Position numbers and translations under genes: made by a program
Shown: one piece after another, positions 34,173-41,921 of the stretch
Layout: each line of letters begins with the position of its first letter
How positions within the stretch are numbered: the stretch's first letter is position 1
Notes under the pieces: generated by a model
The model's input: only the letters and a program-made list of their open reading frames with translations
Database searches by the model: none
Told to the model about the DNA's origin: nothing
Assembly: GCA_947487895.1 (NCBI GenBank)
Contig: CANKYF010000019.1
Location: forward strand, 1 to 56,654
Source: an uncultured Flavobacteriaceae bacterium
Lineage (GTDB): Bacteria > Bacteroidota > Bacteroidia > Flavobacteriales > Flavobacteriaceae
Direction of reading: 5' to 3'
Length of the DNA stretch: 56,654 nucleotides

Positions 34173-34802
34173 ATGAAGAAGACTAAAGCTATTATTTTAG
34201 AAACTGCGCTAGAATTGTTTAATGTTGAAGGCTTGCCAAAGGTGACGTTGAGAACTATTGCCAATAAAATGGGAATAAGCCAAGGTAATTTAAATTACCA
34301 TTTTAAAAAGCGAGATGATATAATTGAAGGGTTGTATTTTCAATTGGTTACAAAGATTGATGAAAATATAAAACATAATGAACAGCTTGAAAATTCTTTA
34401 GAAGGTTTTTTGAATATCTCTAGAAATATGATGCATAACTTTTATGAGTATAGATTCTTTTTGTTGGATTTTGTTCAAATAATACGCGAAAATCCTAAAA
34501 TAAAAGCACATTATATGATGTTATTACAGCTTAGAGAAAAACAATTCTCTGAATTGCTACAAAAGTTAAAAATTGATGGGGTAATTAGAGAAGAGCGAAT
34601 ACCAAACGAATATAAAAACTTATACAAGCGTTCTCATATTTTGGCAGATTTTTGGATTGCTTCAGCTCAAACTCAGAACAAGGAGATAACTTCCAATTCA
34701 ATTCATGAGTATTTCAATATGATGTCGCAAGGATTGTTTCCTTATTTAACCGAAAAAGGGCAAAACTTGTATAAGAGACTTATGAAAGGTTTTTTAGATT
34801 AA
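34173..34802 (+). CDS. TetR-family transcriptional regulator
   Basis: A 209-residue regulator. The N-terminal HTH covers about 3-50: ILETALELFNVEGLPKVTL, then TIANKMGISQGNLNYHFKKR with the recognition helix at 34-42. The remainder is an all-helical ligand domain (YEYRFFLLDFVQIIREN near 93-109) of unknown specificity. It is followed after 2 bp by a TonB-dependent receptor, so the operon pairs a repressor with an outer-membrane importer. It probably controls itself and the divergent DUF2867 gene through the twin repeats. Confidence 0.92.
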   Translation: MKKTKAIILETALELFNVEGLPKVTLRTIANKMGISQGNLNYHFKKRDDIIEGLYFQLVTKIDENIKHNEQLENSLEGFLNISRNMMHNFYEYRFFLLDFVQIIRENPKIKAHYMMLLQLREKQFSELLQKLKIDGVIREERIPNEYKNLYKRSHILADFWIASAQTQNKEITSNSIHEYFNMMSQGLFPYLTEKGQNLYKRLMKGFLD

Positions 34803-34819
34803 ACTTGAAAATCAAACAA

Positions 34820-37054
34820 ATGAAAAATTATATTACGCTATTTATATTTTTAGCTTTCTTCGAAATAGCTAATGCTCATGAACTTAATGGAAAAGTAATT
34901 TCTGAGGATGATGAAAAACTTATGCAAGGGGTTGTTGTTTATAATAAAAATACAGGAACCTTCACCTATACAGATGTTTCGGGTTATTTTGAAATTGATG
35001 ATACATCAGTTGGTGATGTGATTTACTTTTATCAATTAGGGTACGAAAATTATGAGTTGACTATAGATGAATCTCATTTAGATAGTACAGTAGATATCAC
35101 CATGAAAATATCATCAGCATCTTTAGATCAGGTGTTAATTGTTTCAAAATTAAATGTACTAAGTAGTATTGTTGATGTAGACTTAAAAACAAGTCCGGTA
35201 AAATCATCTCAAGAGATTCTAAGAAAAATTCCGGGATTAATAATTGGTCAGCATGCAGGAGGCGGAAAAGCAGAACAAATATTTTTAAGAGGTTTTGATA
35301 TAGATCATGGTACAGACATCTCTATAGATGTAGATGGAATGCCAGTGAATATGGTATCTCATGCACACGGACAGGGATATGCAGATATGCACTTTATAAT
35401 ACCAGAAACCATAGAGAATTTAGACTTTGGAAAAAGCTCTTATTATGCCGATAAAGGAAATTTTAATACTGCTGGTTATGTAGATATTTCTACTAAAAAA
35501 ACCATTGATAAAAATGTACTTTCTGTTGAGGCTGGACAGTTTAACACACTGCGAGCTCTAAGTATGATTAAAATTTGGGATGGAGAAAATAGTAATGCCT
35601 ATATAGCAAGTGAAATGAATTTAACCGATGGTGTGTTTGAGTCACCACAAAACTTTAATCGTTTAAATATCATGGGAAGATATAATTACAATAATTATAA
35701 TGACCAAGAGTTTAACTTATCACTGTCTCATTTTCAAAGTAAATGGGATGCATCTGGGCAAATACCACAGCGTGCAGTAGATCAAGGTTTAATAGGTAGG
35801 TTTGGCGCTATTGATGATACAGAAGGGGGTAATACCAGTAGAACCAATATCTGGATGAATCACATCAAACATTTTGATGAGCACTCAAGCTTAAAATCAT
35901 CTGCTTATTTGTCTAAGTATGATTTTGAGTTATTTTCAAATTTCACGTTCTTTTTAGAAGATCCTGTAAATGCAGATCAAATTCGTCAATTTGAAGATAG
36001 AACCATTATAGGTGCTAAAAGTGAATATGAGGAATCATTTCATTTGGAAGATCATGATCAACAATTAAAATACAAAGTAGGTGTAGGGTTTAGGTATGAT
36101 GATGTAAATGATGTACAATTATCCAGAACGAGAAACAGAAAAGAGCTTTTAGAGCGATTAGCGTTTGGAAACGTAGATGAATTAAACGCATTTACATTTG
36201 CAAACCTTACTTATAAAGTGAATAAATGGACTATAAACCCAGGAGTACGTTTAGATTATTTTACGTTTGATTATCAAGATTTATTATCAACAACTTATGA
36301 CAGTAAGAGCGAAAATAAAGTGCTTCTAAGCCCTAAATTGAATTTTATCTATGCAGCATCTCCAAAAACACAATTCTTCTTAAAAACAGGTTTAGGATAT
36401 CATTCTAATGATACACGAGTTGTTGTAGCTAATGGTGGCGAAGAAATTTTGCCAACAGCATTTAGTACAGATTTAGGAACTATTTTTAAGCCAACAGACA
36501 GAATAGTGATTAATGCAGCACTTTGGAGTTTATTTTTACAACAGGAGTTTGTGTATGTAGGAGATGCAGCTATTGTAGAACCAAGTGGGAAGACAACACG
36601 TTTAGGGATTGACTTAGGCTTAAGATATCAAATTACAGATTGGCTATATTTTAATACGGATTTTAATTATGCGCATGCTAGAAGTATAGATGAGCCTAAG
36701 GGAGAAGATCATATTCCTTTAGCACCAGACTTTACATCGGCTGGAGGGATTAATTTTAAAGATATAGGGGGCTTTTCAGGCGGATTGAGTTATAGGTTTG
36801 TTAATGATAGACCTGCAAACGAAGATAATTCCATTGTGGCAGAAGGATATTTTATAACAGACTTAAATCTTAACTATAATCACAAAAATTGGACTTTTGG
36901 TTTAATAGTAGAAAATTTATTTGATAGCGAATGGAATGAAACACAATTTGCTACAGAAAGTAGGTTGTTTAATGAAGCTAATCCAGTGGAAGAAATACAC
37001 TTTACACCAGGAACGCCATTTTTCTTAAGAGGAAAAGTGTCTGTTCGTTTTTAA
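34820..37054 (+). CDS. TonB-dependent receptor
   Basis: A 744-residue outer-membrane receptor. I take the ATG at 34820 (MKNYITLFIFLAFFEIANA, a clean signal peptide) over an upstream in-frame TTG at 34805. A carboxypeptidase-regulatory-like domain covers about 20-100. The plug carries SSQEILRKIPGLIIGQHAGG, IFLRGFDIDHGTD and a histidine-bearing stretch, PVNMVSHAHGQGYADMHF, then GYVDISTKK. The barrel ends in GKVSVRF. The plug histidines recall receptors for metal or small-molecule ligands, but the substrate cannot be named. It is co-transcribed with the TetR gene. Confidence 0.92.
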   Translation: MKNYITLFIFLAFFEIANAHELNGKVISEDDEKLMQGVVVYNKNTGTFTYTDVSGYFEIDDTSVGDVIYFYQLGYENYELTIDESHLDSTVDITMKISSASLDQVLIVSKLNVLSSIVDVDLKTSPVKSSQEILRKIPGLIIGQHAGGGKAEQIFLRGFDIDHGTDISIDVDGMPVNMVSHAHGQGYADMHFIIPETIENLDFGKSSYYADKGNFNTAGYVDISTKKTIDKNVLSVEAGQFNTLRALSMIKIWDGENSNAYIASEMNLTDGVFESPQNFNRLNIMGRYNYNNYNDQEFNLSLSHFQSKWDASGQIPQRAVDQGLIGRFGAIDDTEGGNTSRTNIWMNHIKHFDEHSSLKSSAYLSKYDFELFSNFTFFLEDPVNADQIRQFEDRTIIGAKSEYEESFHLEDHDQQLKYKVGVGFRYDDVNDVQLSRTRNRKELLERLAFGNVDELNAFTFANLTYKVNKWTINPGVRLDYFTFDYQDLLSTTYDSKSENKVLLSPKLNFIYAASPKTQFFLKTGLGYHSNDTRVVVANGGEEILPTAFSTDLGTIFKPTDRIVINAALWSLFLQQEFVYVGDAAIVEPSGKTTRLGIDLGLRYQITDWLYFNTDFNYAHARSIDEPKGEDHIPLAPDFTSAGGINFKDIGGFSGGLSYRFVNDRPANEDNSIVAEGYFITDLNLNYNHKNWTFGLIVENLFDSEWNETQFATESRLFNEANPVEEIHFTPGTPFFLRGKVSVRF

Positions 37055-37061
37055 AGTATTA

Positions 37062-37210
37062 TTAACGCTGCGTTATGTAAACTATAGCGCAGCGATAGTA
37101 ATGTATTTATAAGTTAAAGAACAAAGTTCGGTTTTAGTTGAGTGTAATACAACGTTTTGTGTATGATGCGTATCTCGCAGGCTTTATATAGGACACTTTG
37201 TTAGCACCAG
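37062..37210. repeat. Island element B: structured, attC-like, 3' of methyltransferase
   Basis: Lies between the TonB receptor stop (8 bp away) and the methyltransferase stop (directly adjacent). The outer end TTAACG (37062-37067) leads into an 11-bp stem, CGCTGCGTTAT (37066-37076) with ATAGCGCAGCG (37084-37094). The inner half, 37151-37210, holds AACG and TTTGTGTATGA (37156-37166), a TGCG/CGCA mini-stem, and ends GTTAGCACCAG (37200-37210). The block 37151-37172 matches 40158-40179 in element C at 19 of 22 positions. Confidence 0.55.
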
Positions 37211-37858
37211 TTATATTTCATTTTTTTTCTTAGCCACCACAAAATAACTGGATGCACCTTTATAAATCTTTTCAGAATCAACTGTTTGAAAATTTCCTTT
37301 CGCAATTAAATCATCTAAATCAGAGCTTTTCAGCCTTCTAATTGGAATTGGGATTATTCCAATTTTACACAACATTTGAACAAGTCGAATCTGCAACCCA
37401 ACTAAAAATGACATTTTGTCCCCTAGACTAGGTGTTACAGAAATAAATAATCCATCAGATTTTAGTAATTCGTTTATTCTTTTCATCACCTTTTCGGGAT
37501 TAGGAATAGTATGCAACACGTTAAATGCCAGTATTCTATCGAAAGACTCTTTTTTTAGATTCTCATCAAAAATATCCCCTTGAGTAAATGTTACATTTTC
37601 GATATTTTTTTCAGCTGCCTTTCCTTTTGAAATTTCGATCATTTTCGAAGATATATCGATAGCATAGATCTCTTTAACATCATTAGCGATCTCGCAAGCC
37701 GTTGTACCCGTTCCACAGCCATAATCCAAAACAACATTAGAGCTTTCTACATGCTTTTTAGTATTTTCCCTTGACTTTTGATGGATGTACTCGAATCGTT
37801 CTTCTGTTTTATCGTAATTTTTTGATGCATTATCCCAAAAACTCTTCGCTTTACTCAT
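37211..37858 (-). CDS. Class I SAM-dependent methyltransferase
   Basis: A 215-residue cytoplasmic methyltransferase. Motif I VLDYGCGTGT lies at 43-52, the acidic ribose-binding loop IYAIDISSKMI at about 70-80, motif III-like FTQGDIFDENL near 99-109, and FDRILAFNVLHTIPNPEKVM at about 114-133. The fold matches the UbiE/COQ5-like Methyltransf_11/25 group. The C-terminal region (about 155-180) is hydrophobic and may bind a lipid-like or small hydrophobic substrate. It is downstream of an AraC regulator on the same strand (82-bp gap). The substrate is unknown. Confidence 0.9.
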   Translation of the reverse strand: MSKAKSFWDNASKNYDKTEERFEYIHQKSRENTKKHVESSNVVLDYGCGTGTTACEIANDVKEIYAIDISSKMIEISKGKAAEKNIENVTFTQGDIFDENLKKESFDRILAFNVLHTIPNPEKVMKRINELLKSDGLFISVTPSLGDKMSFLVGLQIRLVQMLCKIGIIPIPIRRLKSSDLDDLIAKGNFQTVDSEKIYKGASSYFVVAKKKNEI

Positions 37859-37940
37859 TCTTATCTTAATTTTTTATGGAAATTAATGTGTCTGTAAAGT
37901 TCCAAAGTGTTTGAGATAAACGTCATACATAATGGCTCAA

Positions 37941-38789
37941 CTAATGTCCATTTTGGCTCAATCTGAAATCTAATGGCGAAATACCAAACAAACTTTTGAA
38001 TGATCTCGAAAAACTAGAAGGGTCAGTGTATCCACACTCGTAGCAAATTTCGCTTATTGATTTTTGAGAATGAATTAGTAGTTTTTTTCCTCTTTCTAGT
38101 TTCTTTTGTCTTATATAATTCGCTGGAGAATCGTTGTATGTTTTCTTGAACTTTCTTTTAAATGAAGCAAGACTATTATTGGTCATGGCAGCCAAACGGT
38201 TCAAGTTTAAAGGTTCATATAAGTTAGCTTCAATAACTTCTTCAAATGAAAAAGTTCTATCCGAAAATAAACTCCTTGCAATTGCATTTAGATTTGAAGA
38301 TTCCTGAGTTTGCAGAAGTAATAAAACGATCTCTTTTAGCTTAACTGATAAAAGATCTTCATTAAGCGCACTTTTGTGATTAAATAAGTTAGAAAGATTT
38401 AAAAAGTAAGAACTCACTAAAGCAGAGGCGTCTTGTTGAGCAAAATCTTTTTTTAATGGGTGTTCTAGTTCTTTCCAAAATTTAGGTTTTTCGTAGTTGA
38501 ATACCTTTTTTAGTACATTTCTATCAAAATGAACAATAATTGTATTTAAAAATCCAGTTTCTCTTTTTGAAAGGGAATTACCAACTGTTTTTCCGCATAA
38601 AGAAAGTATAACGGTTCCTTTTTTAGCTGCAAAACCTGAATTCGTTAAATCTTGATTCTTTCCTTCGATAATATACGCAAAACAAGATTCAGTAGGTAAA
38701 TCTAGCTCTTTCTCAAGGGGCAAGGATAATTGATACTGTGAGAACAGTGGTTTTTCAAAGAGCAGGATTTGATTAATATTGCTGGTCAT
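37941..38789 (-). CDS. AraC-family transcriptional regulator
   Basis: A 282-residue regulator. Residues about 10-160 form a cupin-like AraC N-terminal domain (FAYIIEGKNQDL, KKGTVILSLCGKT). The double HTH lies at about 175-278: LNRLAAMTNNSLASFKRKFK, then SISEICYECGYTDPSSFSRS and the closing FGISPLDFR. The layout resembles ExsA/effector-sensing AraC proteins. It lies upstream of the methyltransferase, which it may control. The IS element sits only about 50 bp upstream of its start, so its native promoter may have been displaced. Confidence 0.9.
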   Translation of the reverse strand: MTSNINQILLFEKPLFSQYQLSLPLEKELDLPTESCFAYIIEGKNQDLTNSGFAAKKGTVILSLCGKTVGNSLSKRETGFLNTIIVHFDRNVLKKVFNYEKPKFWKELEHPLKKDFAQQDASALVSSYFLNLSNLFNHKSALNEDLLSVKLKEIVLLLLQTQESSNLNAIARSLFSDRTFSFEEVIEANLYEPLNLNRLAAMTNNSLASFKRKFKKTYNDSPANYIRQKKLERGKKLLIHSQKSISEICYECGYTDPSSFSRSFKSLFGISPLDFRLSQNGH

Positions 38790-38794
38790 GCATT

Positions 38795-38805
38795 CTGGTA
38801 CTTAG
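38795..38805. repeat. Inverted partner of element B inner end
   Basis: CTGGTACTTAG, reverse complement CTAAGTACCAG, matches GTTAGCACCAG at 37200-37210 at 8 of 11 positions. It lies 6 bp before the AraC ATG, so the AraC-methyltransferase pair is bracketed like the HNH unit. It is the weakest of the three pairs. Confidence 0.35.
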
Positions 38806-38835
38806 TATCAATGTTTTTTGGCTTTTTTGATGTTC

Positions 38836-40140
38836 GTAAAGGGACATTGTTTACACAAGTTAAAGATTAAGGTTTACACTAAATTAATTTCTAATCTTGT
38901 TGATTGTTGTTTATTTCTAAGATGTTTTTCATCAAAGAAACCTAAAAATACATTTCTAAAAAACACTTTCCAAATACCATTGCCAATATCTTCAATAGCG
39001 ACATATTTTCCTTGTAAAGCTGCCGATACATATACCCAGTAATATGACTTCCATCTTACAGCTCCACTTTTAGTTACTTTAAGGACTTTGTACTTAGAGT
39101 CATAGTCAAAATTTATTATTTTTTCAGGAAAAGGTCTGTTAGCAAAATCATGAATTTTAGCTGGTGTTTTCATGTCCAATGCTTCATGTGGTCTAATGTT
39201 ATTATATTGTTTTACAAAGTGATTTAATCGCCTTTGTTGTGCTTTTAAATCATGAGTTGCGGGGGTTTTGCGCAAGCGTCCTTTAAATCGCGATGCATAC
39301 GCTCATGTCTACCATTTTGTTGTGGTTGTCCAGGATCGGAAAATACTGGAGTAATTCCCAATTCAATAAACCAATAAGAAAGCTGAGTAAATCTTTGAAT
39401 AGCCCGTACCGAACCAAAAGGGCTTCCGTTATCGGTGTGTATTTGTTTTGGGATGCCATATATTCTAAACACCCTTTTAAACTCTGCTTTAGCAGATTTT
39501 AAGGTTTCTTTATAATGTCCTTTAGCGGTAAACAAAAATCGGCTTTTAGAGTCTGCAATAGTTAGTGGATGACAGTAAATTTTATTCCCCATTAAAAACT
39601 TTCCTTTATAGTCAGCACTCCACACTTCATTACAGTTTTTTGGGTCAAAAATAGGATGTGTTGGCTTGACTCTTCTCATTCTTTTTTGAGGACATACCAA
39701 CCCATTTTTTCTTTAGAATATTATGTACAGTAACCACCGAAGGGACCTCCTGTTTTGTAAATTCTTTAAACAATAATTCTCTAATTTTTTTAGCACCCCA
39801 AAGTTTGTATTCAGCTTTGAGATTTAGAATACTTTCAATGATATTTTCTTTAGTTGCGTTGGGATGATTAGCAGGTGCTCTCGAGTGCTTTTTTAAGCCC
39901 TCAAAACCTTCTTTTTCGAACCTGCTTATCAACTTATAAGCCGTTGGTCTGGAGATGTCAAAACTTCTACATAATTCAGTGATGGAATATTTTCCAGTAC
40001 GCCATTCACAAATAAATTCAATTTTTTGTTCCATAGTTGTTGTGTTTTTCCAAGGCATAATAATTTGATTTTTATCTCAAATTATAACTTGAAAAAGTGT
40101 AAACTATGTCCCTTTAACTTTGTAAACTATGTGCCTTTAA
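38836..40140 (-). mobile_element. IS481-like insertion sequence with frameshifted transposase
   Basis: A 1305-bp element with imperfect terminal inverted repeats (GTAAAGGGACATTGTTTAC on the left; TTAAAGGCACATAGTTTAC when the right end is inverted). Each end holds two tandem copies of a 19-bp unit at a period of about 23 bp: at the right, GTAAACTATGTCCCTTTAA (40099-40117) and GTAAACTATGTGCCTTTAA (40122-40140). These are probably transposase-binding sites. No convincing target duplication flanks it. It separates the AraC gene from element C. Confidence 0.75.
38874..40058 (-). pseudogene. IS481-family DDE transposase, two frameshifts
   Basis: Three overlapping frames (39645-40058, 39245-39700, 38874-39275) together make one transposase of about 395 codons. 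The first has the HTH (ITELCRSFDISRPTAYKLIS), the second the rve core with D (WSADYKG), D (IHTDNGSPFGS) and E (QNGRHERMHRDLK), and the third the tail NNIRPHEALDMKTPA plus a C-terminal beta domain. The first break is one extra A in an A-run (frame resumes as KKNGLVCPQKR). The second is one missing C in a C-run (LKDACAKPPATHDLKAQQR expected, broken at PP). The last frame equals the first, so the two shifts compensate. Confidence 0.85.
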
Positions 40141-40153
40141 CGTACCTGATTGG

Positions 40154-40358
40154 TATTAACGGTTTGTGTATGAAACGTAGCGTGTAAAAAGACGCTTACT
40201 TTTCGGATAAACACAGAGCCGAATTTTTATATTTTACTATTTATCTTTTTATTTGGAAATCGTCAAATTTAAAAATTTGGCGACTTGCCAAAAACGCCCA
40301 AAACTTAGTGTTAGCAAAGATTTTCGCTATTTTTTATGTACAATGTTGTGCAACGTAA
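40154..40358. repeat. Island element C: structured, attC-like, 3' of unknown secreted gene
   Basis: Runs from TATTAACG (40154-40161) to GTTGTGCAACGTAA (40345-40358), 4 bp from the stop of the minus-strand gene. Near the outer end, CGG/CCG and TGTGT/ACACA pairings (40160-40221) enclose a stem of GTA-GCGT (40177-40183) with ACGC-T-TAC (40192-40199). A second stem, TCGTCAAATTT with AAATTTGGCGA, lies at 40260-40283. Its outer block shares TTTGTGTATGA with element B. Read on the minus strand it starts TTGCACAAC and finishes CGTTAATA. Confidence 0.6.
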
Positions 40359-40362
40359 TTTA

Positions 40363-41070
40363 TTAATGATTTGTTATTGACATTGTTGAATAATCAGTAA
40401 CTTTTAATCCATTCAGCCAATTAAATTCAGCTACCCTATACGATTTACTATTCCCTCTTTTTTCTGTCAGAAATTCAAATGTAAAACACATTATATTCTT
40501 TTCCTTGTTATAAGTCAATTCAACCGAGTAATTATCTGTTGGCACAGAATTGGCATTTGCCCATTTCATAGCGTTTTCAAACATTAATTCGTTACTCTGA
40601 AAATTATTCTTAAATGGTGTAGTCGTTTTTTCATTAAAAAAATATGTATAGTTAAAATCTTTAGAAGGCCAATTACAATTAATAATTTGACCATATTTAT
40701 CCATATCAATTTTTATGTAATATTTCGAAACCCCTATATTCTCATCTGACAATAGATAAACAAATTGGTATTTCGTTGCCAACCAACCTCTTTTGTATGC
40801 TAATGGATTTTCTTTAAAATAGCCATCTAAATCAGCTATCAATCCTTCATAAAAAGTTGTTTTGTCAAACCAATCTCCTAAAATAATTTTTAGATAAAGT
40901 TCTAAATTTATTTTTATGTTTTCTGGTACTTTTTTTGTGTCTTCAAGAAATTCACTATAATCAATAAAACTAGAAACTGGATTGAATCTTCCTTCAACAA
41001 TTTTGTTTTCTTGAGAAGAAATATTTGAAGTTGTAAAAGTCAATATTATAATTATCAATATTCTTTTCAA
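40363..41070 (-). CDS. Small secreted protein of unknown function
   Basis: I prefer a TTG start at 41070, giving MKRILIIIILTFTTSNISSQ, a clean signal peptide of a 235-residue protein. An in-frame GTG at 41091 lies inside the flanking inverted repeat and would give 242 residues. The mature part is lysine- and aromatic-rich (DWFDKTTFYEGLIADLDGYF, RGWLATKYQFVYLLSD) with a beta-rich C-terminal half. No family or catalytic motif is recognised. It is flanked on both sides by a unit-specific inverted repeat, suggesting acquisition as a cassette. Confidence 0.7.
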   Translation of the reverse strand: MKRILIIIILTFTTSNISSQENKIVEGRFNPVSSFIDYSEFLEDTKKVPENIKINLELYLKIILGDWFDKTTFYEGLIADLDGYFKENPLAYKRGWLATKYQFVYLLSDENIGVSKYYIKIDMDKYGQIINCNWPSKDFNYTYFFNEKTTTPFKNNFQSNELMFENAMKWANANSVPTDNYSVELTYNKEKNIMCFTFEFLTEKRGNSKSYRVAEFNWLNGLKVTDYSTMSITNH

Positions 41071-41080
41071 GAGTTTCGTT

Positions 41081-41122
41081 TTATGTTGCACAACTTCTGG
41101 CTAAACAGAAGGTGCGTTTATA
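41081..41122. repeat. Island element C': short inverted partner of C, 5' side
   Basis: Starts TTATGTTGCACAAC (41081-41094), whose reverse complement GTTGTGCAACATAA matches the inner end of C at 13 of 14 positions. It ends CGTTTATA (41115-41122), which matches the outer end of C at 7 of 8. A hairpin lies between: GCAC-aa-CTTCTG with CAGAAG-GTGC (41088-41115). The remaining spacer to 41296 shows nothing else I can support. Confidence 0.6.
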
Positions 41123-41296
41123 TTGATTTTGCTTCAATTTACTTAAAAACAACTATTTAATTTGGTGATAAGTTTAAAAAATACCTCCCATCAGCTAAGA
41201 GTATGTTTTTATTAAGCAAAATTATAGCTCTAAAAATAATAAGAATTTAATATATTTTCGTACAAATTCAATTTATTTTCTTCCAAGTATTTCCTT

Positions 41297-41316
41297 TACT
41301 TTTGCATTGATGCAAA
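41297..41316 (+). promoter_or_regulatory. -7 box overlapping a start-codon palindrome
   Basis: TACTTTTG (41297-41304) fits TAnnTTTG and ends 5 bp before the ATG at 41310. TTTGCAT-TG-ATGCAAA (41301-41316) is a perfect palindrome that overlaps both the -7 box and the start codon. It could be an operator or an mRNA hairpin hiding the start; the transcript would be nearly leaderless. Confidence 0.4.
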
Positions 41317-41921
41317 CCCAAATTCAAGAATACATTCCGCAGCCTGCTTTACATCAAGTTTTAAAACTGTTAGAACATGATAATTTGGTGGTTAAGATTA
41401 AAAAGGAACGTAAAACCAAGCATGGAGATTATAGATCTTTACCAAATGGGAAGCATCAAATAACTGTAAATGCTAATCTTAATAAGTATAGGTTTTTAAT
41501 AACACTAATTCATGAGATTGCTCATTTTGAAGCCTATTCTAACTATGGCAGATTTATAAAACCGCATGGTAAAGAATGGAAACGGACATTTCAACATTTA
41601 ATGCTACCATTTTTAAACCCTAAAGTATTTCCAGATAGTTTATTACCTTTATTAGCAAAACACTTTAAAAACCCTAAAGCATCTAGCGATACAGATGCGC
41701 AACTGGTCTTAGCTTTATTGCAATTCGACGAACCTAATAACAAAACTTATGTGTTTCAATTACCTTTAGACAGTGTTTTTAAGATTTATAACGGTAAAAT
41801 ATTTAAAAAAGGCCAAAAGCGAGTTAAAAGATTTGAATGCATAGAGTTAAAAACAGGCAAAGTATATCTTTTTAACCCAAACGCAGAAGTGGAATTACTA
41901 AAATATTATAAAAATGAATAA
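41310..41921 (+). CDS. SprT-like domain zinc metalloprotease
   Basis: A 203-residue protein; I choose the ATG at 41310 over an in-frame TTG one codon earlier. The SprT-like domain has the zinc motif HEIAH at 68-72, preceded by TVNANLNKYRFLITLI and followed by HGKEWKRTFQHLM (about 88-100), which holds the third ligand region. The C-terminal zinc ribbon of SprT proteins is reduced: CIELKTGKVYLFNP has one cysteine. Spartan/SprT proteases in eukaryotes act on DNA-protein crosslinks; the bacterial role is unclear. It overlaps the next gene by 8 bp. Confidence 0.88.
   Translation: MQTQIQEYIPQPALHQVLKLLEHDNLVVKIKKERKTKHGDYRSLPNGKHQITVNANLNKYRFLITLIHEIAHFEAYSNYGRFIKPHGKEWKRTFQHLMLPFLNPKVFPDSLLPLLAKHFKNPKASSDTDAQLVLALLQFDEPNNKTYVFQLPLDSVFKIYNGKIFKKGQKRVKRFECIELKTGKVYLFNPNAEVELLKYYKNE

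Noticed and set aside
38874-40058. Programmed ribosomal frameshifting in the transposase
   Set aside because: IS481-type transposases normally use a single frame, the two shifts cancel out, and there is no clear slippery heptamer (G precedes the A-run). Mutation or sequence error fits better.
38836-40140. Target-site duplication of the IS
   Set aside because: Flanks (GATGTTC on the left, CGTACC on the right) share no convincing direct repeat at the chosen or neighbouring borders.
40160-40358. Element C as a plain rho-independent terminator
   Set aside because: The element is about 200 bp with several stems, lacks T-tracts after them, and has gene-specific inverted partners on the far side of the gene. 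A terminator role in addition is not excluded.
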